Shown in pieces: positions 33,815-44,876 of a stretch of DNA of 64,000 nt. The DNA lies in NCBI RefSeq assembly GCF_036884655.1, contig NC_088345.1:26949501-27013500 (forward strand), given 5' to 3'. This stretch comes from Musa acuminata AAA Group (lineage: Eukaryota; Streptophyta; Magnoliopsida; Zingiberales; Musaceae). The notes under the pieces are model-generated. The model was given only the letters and a program-made list of their open reading frames with translations, made no database searches and had not been told where the DNA came from. A program made the translations under genes and the position numbers. The first letter of the stretch is position 1. Each line of letters opens with the position of its first letter.

Positions 33815-34190
33815 TTTGCGTCTAAGCGCAGTTTTGCGTCTAAGCGCAGTTTGCGTCTAAACACAGTTTGCGTCTAAGCGCAGTTTGCGTCTAAGCACAG
33901 TTTGCGTCTAAGCGCAGTTTGCGTCTAAACTCAGTTTTACGTCCAAACGTAGTTTTACGTCTAAACGCAGTTTTACGTCTAAACGCAGTTTTGCGTCTAA
34001 ACGCAGTTTTACGTCTAAACGCAGTTTTGCGTCTAAACGCAGTTTTACGTCTAAACGCAGTTTTACGTCTAAACGTAGTTTTACGTCTAAATGCAGTTTT
34101 GCGTCTAAACGCAGTTTTACGTCTAAACGTAATTTTACGTCTAAATGTAGTTTTGCGTCTAAAAGCAGTTTTGAACCTTGAAAAGTGTTT
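33815..34190 (-). repeat. LTR minisatellite, ~17-18 bp unit
   Basis: About 20 copies of GTCTAAACGCAGTTTT(A/G)C or shorter variants. The upstream-most units lack TTT. It encodes a meaningless Arg-Leu-Asn-Ala-Val-Leu repeat in one frame. Copy number differs from the partner LTR (39885-40215). Confidence 0.9.
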
Positions 34191-34705
34191 TACGTAGAAA
34201 GCAATTTGCAGTTATAAATGGAATCCGAATGTAAGCGTAAACTGCAGTGTGAAGATCGTACGAAAACACGATTTACGTTTGAATGCAGATTCTGAAAGAT
34301 CAGAGCTTAGAAACTCGTTCGTAAAGGCGCAGAGGGCAGTAGCAATGTAGGAGGTTTGTAGTAATGATAAAGTGCTCAAGGTAAAAGCAAACCAGAGATT
34401 TAGAGTGGTTCGGTCAGTCTTGACCTACTCCACTTTTGGCTTCCTCCTCCGACGAGGTCACCGACGTCAACTAGCTGCCTTCCTTCAATGGGCGAAGGCT
34501 AACTGCCCTTTTACAGTTTCTCTCCTTTTGATAGGCTCAGGAGACAACCTTTACAGATCCTTTCTCTCCTCTCTTTACAACTCAAGACTTGAAGAACAGA
34601 AGGAGGAGAACTTTAGGACTTTACACAAATTTGAGCTCTTAGAATCACTGAAAAGATCAAGAATTCGGTGTGGATCTGTATCTTTTCAGTGCTGAATGGG
34701 TGGGG

Positions 34706-35095
34706 TATTTATAGGCCCCATCCCAGTTCAAATTTGGAGCTCAAAACGATCAAATCGATCAAATCCCAGAATTCCGGGATCAGGCGGTTGCACCTCTTGA
34801 CTGGTGAGGTTGCACCGCTTGGCAGAGCTCGAAGATTGAGCTCAGGCGGTTGCACCTCTCTGTCAGAGGCGGTTGCACCGCTTGAGTCTGGCTCGAAGAC
34901 AGAGCTCCCGGCGGTGCCACCTCTTGATTGAGGCGGTTGCACCGCTCTGCCAGAGCTCGAAGACCGAGCTCAGGCGGTGCTACCTCTCTGTCAGGGCGGT
35001 TCCATCGCCCAGTCTAGCTCGAAGACCGAGCTCAGGGCGGTTGCACCGCTGGCTGGGGCGGTTGCACCTCCTGGCCTAGGCGGTTGCACCGCCTG
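34706..35095 (-). promoter_or_regulatory. U3 palindrome array and TATA box, SirA copy A 3' LTR
   Basis: GGCGGTTGCACCGCC-type units alternate with AGAGCTCGAAGACNGAGCTC units directly upstream (sense strand) of the TATA box near 34714-34707. The other LTR has the matching array at 40818-41160. Confidence 0.6.
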
Positions 35096-35954
35096 GTGCA
35101 ATCAGGGTCCGAATGGTTCGCACCATTCGGCCCAATTTGAATCTTTTCAGGGGCCCAATTGCCCCAAGATTAAGCTAATGGGATCACCTCCCATTTTCAA
35201 GCTTAATCATCGTGCTAACTACGATTAACTCTAAGACAACTTCTGCAGCTATGCTCCGATACGTCAATCGCTTCTTCCGGCGAGTTTCCGGCGAACTTCC
35301 ATCGATCATCCGATAAACCCTCGGTGATCCTTCTGCGGACATCCGGCATACTCCTGGACTTTGCGACGATCCACTTGGCGAGTTCCGACGAGCTTCGCTT
35401 GGCAAGCTTCCGGACTTCTTGGATCTGTTCTCGCAGAACCTCCGACGACCGTCCGAACTTCCGTCGAACTCTCGAACTCCCAACGTGATCATGAACTTGA
35501 CTCCGGCGCAACTCCTGCTGCTTGTCTAACTTTCATCGTAGTTAATCCTGCACACTTAAAACAAAACTTCGATCGAGACAATTAATCCTAAGCAATTTAA
35601 CTAAGTTGTTCGGCATGTCATTGGTCTTTCGTCGCTTCGTCCGATTCTTCGGCGCATCGTCCTCTCCTGCAGCCTATTGCCCAATCGGCCAGTTGACTCC
35701 GCAACTCCGATATCCTTGGCACAATACCCGCTCTTCTTGGCCCGATGCCTGAGTCCACGGCCCGAAGCCTTCTGTCGATACGTTGACCGATCCACCGGCC
35801 TGCCGTCCAATCTTCTAACATGTGCCTTCGGCACAACATGATTTTCCTGCTTTAATTGTCTCATCCTGATCGAAGCATCCTGCGTCACTCAAAACGCAGA
35901 TTAAATCATAAACATATATCAAGTAGTTTCATCATCAAAATACGAGATTCAACA

Positions 35955-38696
35955 ATCTCCCCCTTTTTGATGATGACAACCACTTGATGACGGAGTTAAA
36001 CTTAACTCCCAGAGTTTAAATAAACTCCCCCTATCAATATGCCATATTGATAGAATCTTGAATTCAAACTGAATTCAAGTCATTGCAATATTCATCATGA
36101 ATACTTGCAACACGTCAACATGAAATATGCATAAACTTATGCATCACATGTCATGTCATCAACATACTTCTCCCCCTTTGTCATCAACAAAAAGGAGAAG
36201 TATCACAATTAATCGTTTGTGTGTGATATTGGTTCAACTTATTGCATGAAAATCATAATATCAAGTTTTATCATCATGCAATCTTGTAGCTAGAAGATTT
36301 AGCAAGTGTTACATCATGCTTAGAACATTCATGCTATCAAGTTTTAGATATGCAAGTTTTATAGCATATAAGATAGCACTTTTGGTAATGTTCAAGATAG
36401 CAAGTTCTACATCATGCAAGCTAGCAAATTAGAGATGTTCAAGAAGGCAACTCTTGCTTCTTGAAAATTTTGCTCACTTTGCTAGATGCACAAGTTAGCA
36501 TTTTTGCCTCTTGAGATAGGCAAGATAGCACATTTGCTTCTTTTGAGATAGCAACTTTTTGCTTCTCTTTAGACCAACAAGCTAGCAATTTTTACGATAT
36601 ACAAGTTTCACAATATATAAGCTAGCAAAAATTTCGAAAGCAAATGCAAGATAGATTTCTTGTGTAAGCTCATGATTCTTGCTTCCTATTGCAATATGCA
36701 AATTGCAAGTTTTGCTTCTTGAGATATTCAAGATAGTGATGTTCAAGAAGACAATTTTTCTTCTTGAAATAAGCAAGTTAGCAATCTTTGCTACTTAAAA
36801 TAGGCAAGCTAGCAATCAAGTTTTTGCATCTTCTTGACTTGTACAAGCTAGCTATCTCCCCCTTTGTCATTGTAAAAAAGAAAGAGAGAATACAGTTTTG
36901 TAGTTCTCTTTTCCTTTTACAACGATTTCAAAATCATGACAAATGATGAATAATCAAGTTATGAATGTCAAGATAATTTTTTATCATGAATATTTTATCA
37001 TTGCATGCATCATTATCATAAATTGAAGTATTACATGCATGATATCATATCACCATTCATAATTACATTAGTGTTTCAATATAACAATTTCGTCTCAAAA
37101 TGTGTAACTCGGCACTCATAGCATTTTAAATCATGATTTACATTATATGCAATACATCACATCATAATTAGAAAGCACAAGTATTGCATGCATAATTGCA
37201 CATCATAAATGTTTCATATCATGATGGTATCAATTTTGTCAAATTATATCCTACCATGCATGATCAAAACTTCTCCCCATTTTATCATTGAAAACAAGAA
37301 GAAAGTAGGGGGAAGAGCATAAAAGTGTTAAATATTTCAATCATTTCAAAGCATTTACATCATAGATCAAGTCATGATTCGTGATTCATCATAAAGCAAG
37401 TTAGTTTTCAATCAACACATAAGGCATTCAAGGAATTTTTGAAACATAGGAGAATGATTAATTTAAGCATACAATGTTTCAATACAATTCAAGTCATGAA
37501 TATCAATGCTTTCATATTGTGAGTATCAATTCATGAATACCACAAGATATTATTTGTGACTTCAATTTTGCAAGATCAAGATTATGATTTAGATAAAACT
37601 TATTCAAATCAAATCATTAACTTGAAATTCATAATCAAGTCATTAAAATTAATTTCGAGATTCACAAAATATCATGAAATCATTAATCTCGATCAGATGG
37701 GAAAAGCATTTTTTAAGAGATTCCTTTTCATCTAAGCATGCCTTAGTCTTTATATGCCAAATTAAGATAAGCATGAAAGTTCAAGACATAAGGCAAATAA
37801 ATCTTGTATTATGAAATATATGATATCAAGGCTCATGATTCATTCGAAAAGATATAGTACAAAGAGCAACTTGAAACATTCTTATCAAGATCACATTTTA
37901 AAATATTCCAAGTTTCAAGATATCAATATGACACTTCATTGAATTGCATTTCATTTGAAGAAATCCTTTTTGATAAATGTAGGGAGCATAATGAACGATC
38001 TTGATTTATAAAGAGCTTCATGTTATAATTACCAAGATCATGATTTTAATAATTATTCTCTTTAGCAAAGAATCACAAAAGCACTTTATTTTTGCATAAG
38101 AAATCTCATTGTATTATGATTTATAAATTCTTTTTCTGCACATGAATCATAGGAGATATGAATGTGAAACAAATCTTTGCAAGCAAAAACACTATCATTC
38201 ATATTTTAAGATTGAATTTATAAGTAGGAATCATTTCATCAAATCCATTTTAGAAAAATATTTTTCATAAGTGTATGAGAAAATCCGATTGTTAGGATAC
38301 CAATTGTTAAGTGAATCCGAAAATGAAATTAACACTTTCATATATTCAGACATGATTTTTGTTATAGATCTTGAAATTAAATAAAGAAGATCAAACAAGC
38401 TCATGATCATGGATAACTTAAAGTCTCATGCATAAAATTGTTAATAACCATTTAATATTACCTCTTTATGCATTACTTTAAATCAAACGTGATTTCATTC
38501 AACAATGTTAATCAAACATGATACACATTATTACTTCTTAACCATGATCAAAATCATTTTGTTTGTTTATCATAAAATATGCAATATCATCATTTTCGAA
38601 ATTATCGGCATGATCATAATTTTTGTATTTTTATTTTTAAACATGTAATTTTCAAGAAAATTATTTCTAAAAAAAAAAAAAAATATCATGAAAGCA
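35955..38696 (-). other. SirA internal non-coding region with polypurine tract
   Basis: 35955-35968 is the polypurine tract (ATCTCCCCCTTTTT on plus). Similar tracts recur near 36024, 36170, 36857 and 37273. 36250-36850 is the mirror of the TTGCTAGC/TTGCTATC motif field seen at 185-740. 36900-38690 is AT-rich with no credible ORF. The whole stretch is conserved in the plus copy at 49692-52358, so it is a family feature and not degenerate pol. Confidence 0.8.
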
Positions 38697-39707
38697 TCAA
38701 GTAATTTTAAAATAAACCAAAGGCATTTTAATTACCTCAATGTCGTAGGCTGGTAAGGCGTAGTTTGCCGCCTCGCTTTTGTTGACTTTCTCGTCTTCAG
38801 AGGAGCTCGATTCATCCCAATTTTTATTCTTCTTCTTGCGTTTAAAGCAAGTAGTTCCATTCTTTTTGCTTTTTAATTTTCGTTTCATTTGTAGTTTAAG
38901 TTCACCATCACTTGAGCTTACGCTCAAGTGGTCTTCAAATGTTCTATGTCCCAAATCCTTCCTGTTCTTTGGAAGGTTGGTTTGTTCATCATTGTCCTCA
39001 TCACTTGAGTCATCGCTCAAGTGGCATTCATTTGTCCAGAGTTCCAAATCCTTCCTGTTCTTTGGAAGGTGATTGTGTTCAACATGTTCATCATGTGCAT
39101 TGTGCACCATTTCATATGTCATCAATGAACCAATTAGTTCTTCAAGTGGTAAGTTGTTTAGATTTTTAGCTTCTTGTATTGCAGTTACTTTTGAATCCCA
39201 CTTTTTAGAAAGAGAACACAAAATCTTGTTTACGAGTTCAAAATCCGAAAAACATTTTCCAAGAGCTCTTAAACTATTGACGACATCCGTGAAACGGTTG
39301 TACATGTCGCCTATAGTCTCGCTTGGTTGCATTTGAAAAAACTCAAAATCATACAATAAAAAGTTAACTTTTGAGTGTTTGACTCTACTAGTTCCCTCGT
39401 GCGTGATTTCAAGAATTCGCCAAATGTCAAAAGCCGTTTCACACGTAGAAATCCGATTGAACTCATTTTTGTCCAATGCGCAAAATAAGGCATTCATAGC
39501 CTTTGCGTTTAAAGAAAAATTCTTCTTCTCCAAATCCGACCATTCGTTCATCGGTTTGGAGGGAAGTTGAAAACTGTTTTCAATGATACTCCATAAGTCT
39601 AAATTCGTAGAAATCAAGAAAACTCTCATTCGAGTTTTCCAATAAGTGTAGTCCAATCCGTTAAACAACGGTGGACGAAAGACCGAAAAGCCCTCTTGAA
39701 GAGCCAT
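38697..39707 (-). CDS. SirA gag-like protein without a zinc knuckle, 336 aa
   Basis: A single uninterrupted frame from ATG 39707, 36 bp after the primer site. The N-terminus (MALQEGFSVFRPPLFNGLDY) and the motifs NAKAMNALFCALD, SETIGDMYNRFTDVV and LEELIGSLMTYEM identify a copia gag of the UBN2/Sirevirus type. Two copies of an acidic block (LPKNRKDL...SSDED) form an internal duplication at residues ~225-275. Where related gags have CYECKKPGHYKSDC, this one goes from GTTCFKRKKKN straight to the acidic tail, so the CCHC finger is missing. The second copy (49302-49691) has the same junction. The C-terminus runs into VIKMPLVYFKIT, after a GAGGTAATT that could be a splice donor (speculative). It would need pol proteins from another element. 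Confidence 0.82.
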   Translation of the reverse strand: MALQEGFSVFRPPLFNGLDYTYWKTRMRVFLISTNLDLWSIIENSFQLPSKPMNEWSDLEKKNFSLNAKAMNALFCALDKNEFNRISTCETAFDIWRILEITHEGTSRVKHSKVNFLLYDFEFFQMQPSETIGDMYNRFTDVVNSLRALGKCFSDFELVNKILCSLSKKWDSKVTAIQEAKNLNNLPLEELIGSLMTYEMVHNAHDEHVEHNHLPKNRKDLELWTNECHLSDDSSDEDNDEQTNLPKNRKDLGHRTFEDHLSVSSSDGELKLQMKRKLKSKKNGTTCFKRKKKNKNWDESSSSEDEKVNKSEAANYALPAYDIEVIKMPLVYFKIT

Positions 39708-39743
39708 TTCTCTCAGGTGTAAATCCGAAATGAGAAATACCCC

Positions 39744-39757
39744 GCTCTGATACCAAT
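39744..39757 (-). other. Primer-binding site of SirA copy A
   Basis: GCTCTGATACCAAT on plus, i.e. ATTGGTATCAGAGC on the sense strand, directly after the 5' LTR. Confidence 0.92.
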
Positions 39758-42022
39758 TGTTAGGATCGAGAGCACTAAGAGGGGGGGGTGAATTAGTGCA
39801 GCGGAAATCTTACAGCGATTTTTAAAAACGAAAGCTGCGTTCGTCCGATAAAAAACGATTTCGATATAAAAGCAGAATCACAGTGCAGTTTGCGTCTAAG
39901 CGTAGTTTTGCGTCTAAGCGCAGTTTGCTTCTAAACACAGTTTGCGTCTAAGCGCAGTTTGCGTCTAAGCACAGTTTGCGTCTAAGCACAGTTTGCGTCT
40001 AAGCGCAGTTTGCGTCTAAACTCAGTTTTACGTCCAAACGCAGTTTTACGTCTAAACGCAGTTTTACGTCTAAACGCAGTTTTGCGTCTAAACGCAGTTT
40101 TACGTCTAAACGCAGTTTTACGTCTAAACGCAGTTTTGCGTCTAAACGCAGTTTTACGTCTAAACGTAATTTTACGTCTAAATGTAGTTTTGCGTCTAAA
40201 AGCAGTTTTGAACCTTGAAAAGCGTTTTACGTAGAAAGCAATTTGCAGTTATAAATGGAATCCGAATGTAAGCGTAAACTGCAGTGTGAAGATCGTACGA
40301 AAACACGATTTACGTTTGAATGCAGATTCTGAAAGATCAGAGCTTAGAAACTCGTTCGTAAAGGCGCAGAGGGCAGTAGCAATGTAGGTGGTTTGCAGTA
40401 ATGATAAAGTGCTCAAGGTAAAAGCAAACCAGAGATTTAGAGTGGTTCGGTCAGTCTTGACCTACTCCACTTTTGGCTTCCTCCTCCGACGAGGTCACCG
40501 ACGTCAACTAGCTGCCTTCCTTCAATGGGCGAAGGCTAACTGCCCTTTTACAGTTTCTCTCCTTTTGACAGGCTCAGGAGACAACCTTTACAGATCCTTT
40601 CTCTCCTCTCTTTACAACTCAAGACTTGAAGAACAGAAGGAGGAGAACTTTAGGACTTTACACAAATTTGAGCTCTTAGAATCACTGAAAAGATCAAGAA
40701 TTCGGTGTGGATCTGTATCTTTTCAGTGCTGAATGGGTGGGGTATTTATAGGCCCCATCCCAGTTCAAATTTGGAGCTTAAAACGATCAAATCGATCAAA
40801 TCCTAGAATTCCGGGATCAGGCGGTTGCACCTCTTGACTGGAGAGGTTGCACCGCCTAGCAGAGCTCGAAGACTGAGCTCAGGCGGTTGCACCTCTCTGT
40901 CAGAGGCGGTTGCACCGCCTAAGTCTGGCTCGAAGACAGAGCTCCCGGTGGTGCCACCTCTTGACTGAGGCGGTTGCACCGCTCTGCCAGAGCTCGAAGA
41001 CCGAGCTCAGGCGGTGCTACCTCTCTGTCAGGGCGGTTCCACCGCCCAGTCTAGCTCGAAGACCGAGCTCAGGGCGGTTGCACCGCCTGGCTGGGGCGGT
41101 TGCACCGCCCAGTCTCGCAGCCCTGGCGGTTGCACCTCCTGGCCTAGGCAGTTGCACCGCCTGGTGCAATCAGGGTCCGAATGGTTCGCTCCATTCGGCC
41201 CAATTTGAATCTTTTCAGGGGCCCAATTGCCCCAAGATTAAGCTAATGGGATCACCTCCCATTTTCAAGCTTAATCATCGTGCTAACTACGATTAACTCT
41301 AAGACAACTTCTGCAGCTATGCTCCGATGCGTCAATCGCTTCTTCCGGCGAGTTTTCGGCGAACTTCCGTCGATCATCCGATAAACCCTCGGTGATCCTT
41401 CTGCGGACATCCGGCATACTCCTGGACTTTGCGACGATCCACTTGGCGAGTTCCGACGAGCTTCGCTTGGCAAGCTTCCGGACTTCTCGGATCTGTTCTC
41501 GCAGAACCTCCGACGACCGTCCGAACTTCCGTCGAACTCTCGAACTCCCAACGTGATCATGAACTTGACTCCGGCGCAACTCCTGCTGCTTGTCTAACTT
41601 TCATCGTAGTTAATCCTGCACACTTAAAACAAAACTTTGATCGAGACAATTAATCATAAGCAATTTAACCAAGTTGTCCGGCATGTCATTGGTCTTTCGA
41701 CGCTTCGTCCGATTCTTCGGCGCATCGTCCTCTCCTGCAGCCTATTGCCCAATCGGCCAGTTGACTCCGCAACTCCGATATCCTTGGCACAATACCCGCT
41801 CTTCTTGGCCCGATGCCCGAGTCCACGGCCCGAAGCCTTCTGTCGATACGTTGACCGATCCATCGGCCCGACGTCCAATCTTCTGACATGTTCCTTCGGC
41901 ACAATATGATTTTCCTGCTTTAATTGTCTCATCCTGATCGAAGCATCCTGCGTCACTCAAAACGCAGATTAAATCATAAACATATATCAAGTAGTTTCAT
42001 CATCAAAATACGAGATTCAACA
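39758..42022 (-). repeat. SirA copy A 5' LTR
   Basis: 2265 bp, plus-strand ends TGTTAGGATCG and GATTCAACA. It has an 8-G run in the terminal hairpin (11 in the partner), a minisatellite at about 39885-40215, a TATA box near 40742-40749 and a palindrome array at 40818-41160. The differences from the 3' LTR lie mainly in repeat copy number, with few substitutions, suggesting a recent insertion. Confidence 0.92.
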
Positions 42023-43384
42023 CAACCAACTCAACCTACACCGGGAATCGGTTCCTACTTATAACGATGGAAGGCCACGTGGGTCAATTTAATTGCCTCA
42101 CGTTTACCAACTTAATATTATCGAGAGATGTTTCTAAGATTTGGTCTCCTAATATGACATGTCACACATATACATATTTAATATATATCTACATCGCATG
42201 CAAATATATATACTTATCTAGTATATGTATAAGCAATCACACCAGATGATCATGGACCACAACCTAATATGATTAGGCCCGAGCCAGTAGGCCTAATCAC
42301 TCACATCAAGATCTATGTGTGCAACGGTGCATCTCCATGCCCTGTGATCGTCCATCTCGTCCTCGTCGATTCCGTCGATATCTTGATGCATCTCCATGCA
42401 TCATGATCGTCCGTCTCGTGGGTCCCGCTATCGCATCCACGCTCCCGCTGTGCCTCCTCATGTGATTACAACTTAATCACAGGCACGCAGGCCTGACAAT
42501 AAACGAGAAATATAATGGAGGCTCGCAGACCTCAATAATAATAATCACAAGTACACACATCACACGGTCCATTATCATCCGTCCACACATCATACATCAC
42601 ATGTATAAATAATCATCATCATGTAGGACTACTAGATAATAATAAAAATAATAGTCAACTAAACCTTTTAATTAATTAATATTTTCTGAAATCAGGGACA
42701 TGTAGGGAATTTATGAATTTATAGGGGTATTTTTGTAATTTGGACAAAAGACAGAAACTGAAATTTTTAAATTCCGAGGGGTAAAACTATCTTTTAATCA
42801 TAAAACCCTAATGCCCTACTATCCTTTGCTGCTGCCGCTGCCGCCGCCACCCTACTGGCGGCGGCCTGTGCGGCGGGGCGAGGGCACTGCCCTCGCTTGC
42901 AGGCGGCACGCCCGCTGTAGGTGGGCTCCCCCGCGGGCACCGCTGCCTCTGCAGGCGGTGCTGTCCCGCCGGGCGGCCACCCCTGTTAGTGGGGGGTTTC
43001 GCCCGCGGGAGCAACGGCGGTAGGCGTCGCTGCCCTGCGGCGGTAGGCGCCGCTTCCTTGCGGTGGCAGACGCCGCTGCCCTGCGACGGCAGGCGCCGCT
43101 TCCTTGCGGCGGCAGGCGCCGCTGCCCTGCGGTGCCTCTGCCCGTGGGCTGCCAGCCCCGTCGGCAGCAAGGCTGCTGCAAGCAGGCCGCAGGTCGGCTA
43201 TTGCAGACGCAACCCCTGTGCTGCCCGCCTTCGGCTGCGCTTCACGCACGCAGATCGAGGGCAGCAACTATTGCTGCCCTTTCTCGCTTTTGCGTCAACG
43301 ATTTTGACGTCAAAATTCTTCCTAAACACAACACACGCAGTTCAAAACCAATCATTCGCACGAACAACCTGGCTCTGATACCAC
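42023..43384 (-). other. CopT copy 2 leader, distal part, with GC-rich block and primer site
   Basis: 43371-43384 is the primer site (GGCTCTGATACCAC on plus). 42800-43290 is the GC-rich block, mirror of 13690-14135, here with at least four ~24-bp units around 43020-43135. The remainder is AT-rich. CAACC at 42023-42027 is the right target duplication of SirA copy A. Confidence 0.75.
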
Positions 43385-44876
43385 TGTTGGGAAATCATGG
43401 GGGGCGACATCATATGCGCAGCGGAAGAACAAGAAAACAAAAATCCCCGATTCCCAAAAAGATGTTCGTCGTCGTGCGAAGATTGGTGCGTAAAAATCCG
43501 CAAAACACAAAACTACGTATAGAGATTGTGTTACCTAGGGAGATCGTATATCCCTGTTTCCTTGCAGATCCTTAGGAGAGGGTGAAGGAGGTCAAGCGTC
43601 CTCCTCTCTAGCGGTGATCCACACAGCAGGGTTGCGACGACGCTCCTCAAAACTCCAGGCCTACTCTGAGGTGGAGAGGGAGAGGAGAATAGGAAGGGCA
43701 AGCAAAGACTCTAGCATATGAGGCTGTGAATCCCTCCTATTTATAGAGATCCCGTGTCAAACCCTAATGGGTCCTTCCCTAGTGGGTATTGGATCTGCAT
43801 CCAATAAGACAAGGGCTCCGTCGGATATCTCATATCCGAACCTCTACTCATCGTAATGCCTACCATATGTATGTGACCCTCTAGGCCCAATATCGAGCTG
43901 GCCGTGAGTCATACCTGTCAGAACTCCTTCTAACTCAGTGAATTATTATCTTTGTAATAATTCACTCAACTCATCGACTACGGACGTACTAGGCCACTAC
44001 GCCGTAGTCCCTAGATGATACAGGGGAATCCAATCCATTGGATCTGTCTGTCCTCAGTTACCATGTACCTATAGTCCCTCATCCATCTAATATCTCAGAG
44101 ACCTATATCGAGCATGGTGTTGTCAGACCCATACGGTTTCTACTCGAGTCTCGCTCTAATCGGATTCTCCCAGAGAACTCTTTCTCTCTCAACCCGATTG
44201 ACCCTGGCCAGGGATTTGTCTAAGCAAGAACACATGGGATATTCCTCTCATGACGCCGAGAGTGGATGATCCTCTATCGACACTCAATAGCCCTCGTAAG
44301 GTCGACTACCACTCCCAATGACCAGCTGTACTAGATCTGGGACAGCCAAACCTATAAGTCTGGTATCAAAGAGTGGAGGACTCATACAGGACATCCTTGG
44401 TGTCTCAAGTCTAAGGACCAGATACACCACTAGGACTACGGAATCGCTGTCTGACAATAAGGCATCATCAACCATCCAGCATTCCGTAAGCGGATCAATC
44501 AGTGAACTCATTCTCCAATGAGCACCTGTACTGTATCCCTAGTGTCCCTACATGAGCAGCTATGAGACTAGCTGCATCCATCATATGAACGGGTATACAG
44601 CACATCAGTCTATCCGGTTATTACGATGTCCCTCTCGAGTAACCTATGACCGGGATTATTTAGGATATGTGTTTAAAGGTGAATCGATCTCATCTTCGTG
44701 ATCTCATCACGATCCGATTCCCATTGCACAAATCCAAGGACATCACAATATATATATGCATTTATGCAATAGTTATAAAGTGATATACGCCAAAATATAA
44801 TAAGCAAAAAGATTCTGTATCAAGTCACACGTGCCATCACTCACGTGATTAGCTTGCTGGGCACCTATGACTAGCA
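43385..44876 (-). repeat. CopT copy 2 5' LTR
   Basis: 1492 bp, plus-strand ends TGTTGGGAAATC and TGACTAGCA. It closely matches 12102-13595. GATAA follows at 44877-44881. Confidence 0.92.

Larger units (their letters stand above)
33681..35954 (-). repeat. SirA copy A 3' LTR
   Basis: 2274 bp, nearly identical to 39758-42022. On plus it contains the U5 hairpin with an 11-G run (about 33704-33714), a 17-18 bp minisatellite (33815-34190), a TATA box (TATTTATA, about 34707-34714) and the palindrome array (34780-35095). Confidence 0.92.
33681..42022 (-). mobile_element. SirA copy A: complete gag-only Sirevirus-like element (8342 bp), TSD CAACC
   Basis: Intact boundaries: LTRs 33681-35954 and 39758-42022, a primer site at 39757-39744, one gag ORF (39707-38697), a ~2.7-kb non-coding spacer and a polypurine tract at 35955. 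CAACC flanks both ends (33676-33680 and 42023-42027). The internal region is only 3.8 kb and has no pol. This matches the definition of terminal-repeat retrotransposons carrying only gag (TR-GAG), a known class of non-autonomous plant elements. Confidence 0.92.
27949..44876 (-). mobile_element. CopT copy 2: full-length Ty1/copia element (minus), TSD GATAA, hosting SirA copy A
   Basis: It has two LTRs (27949-29293 and 43385-44876), a primer site at 43371-43384, a leader split by SirA (43364-42023 and 33680-33194), gag-pol 33193-29309, and a polypurine tract 29304-29294. GATAA is present at 27944-27948 and 44877-44881. Without the nested 8.3-kb SirA element it is about 8.6 kb. Confidence 0.93.

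Noticed and set aside
33825..34180. CRISPR-like regular repeats
   Set aside because: Units abut with no unique spacers; eukaryotic LTR context.
33919..34197. Arg-Leu-Asn-Ala-Val-Leu repeat protein
   Set aside because: Translation of an 18-bp minisatellite in an LTR; the opposite strand is equally open (compare 54286-54671).
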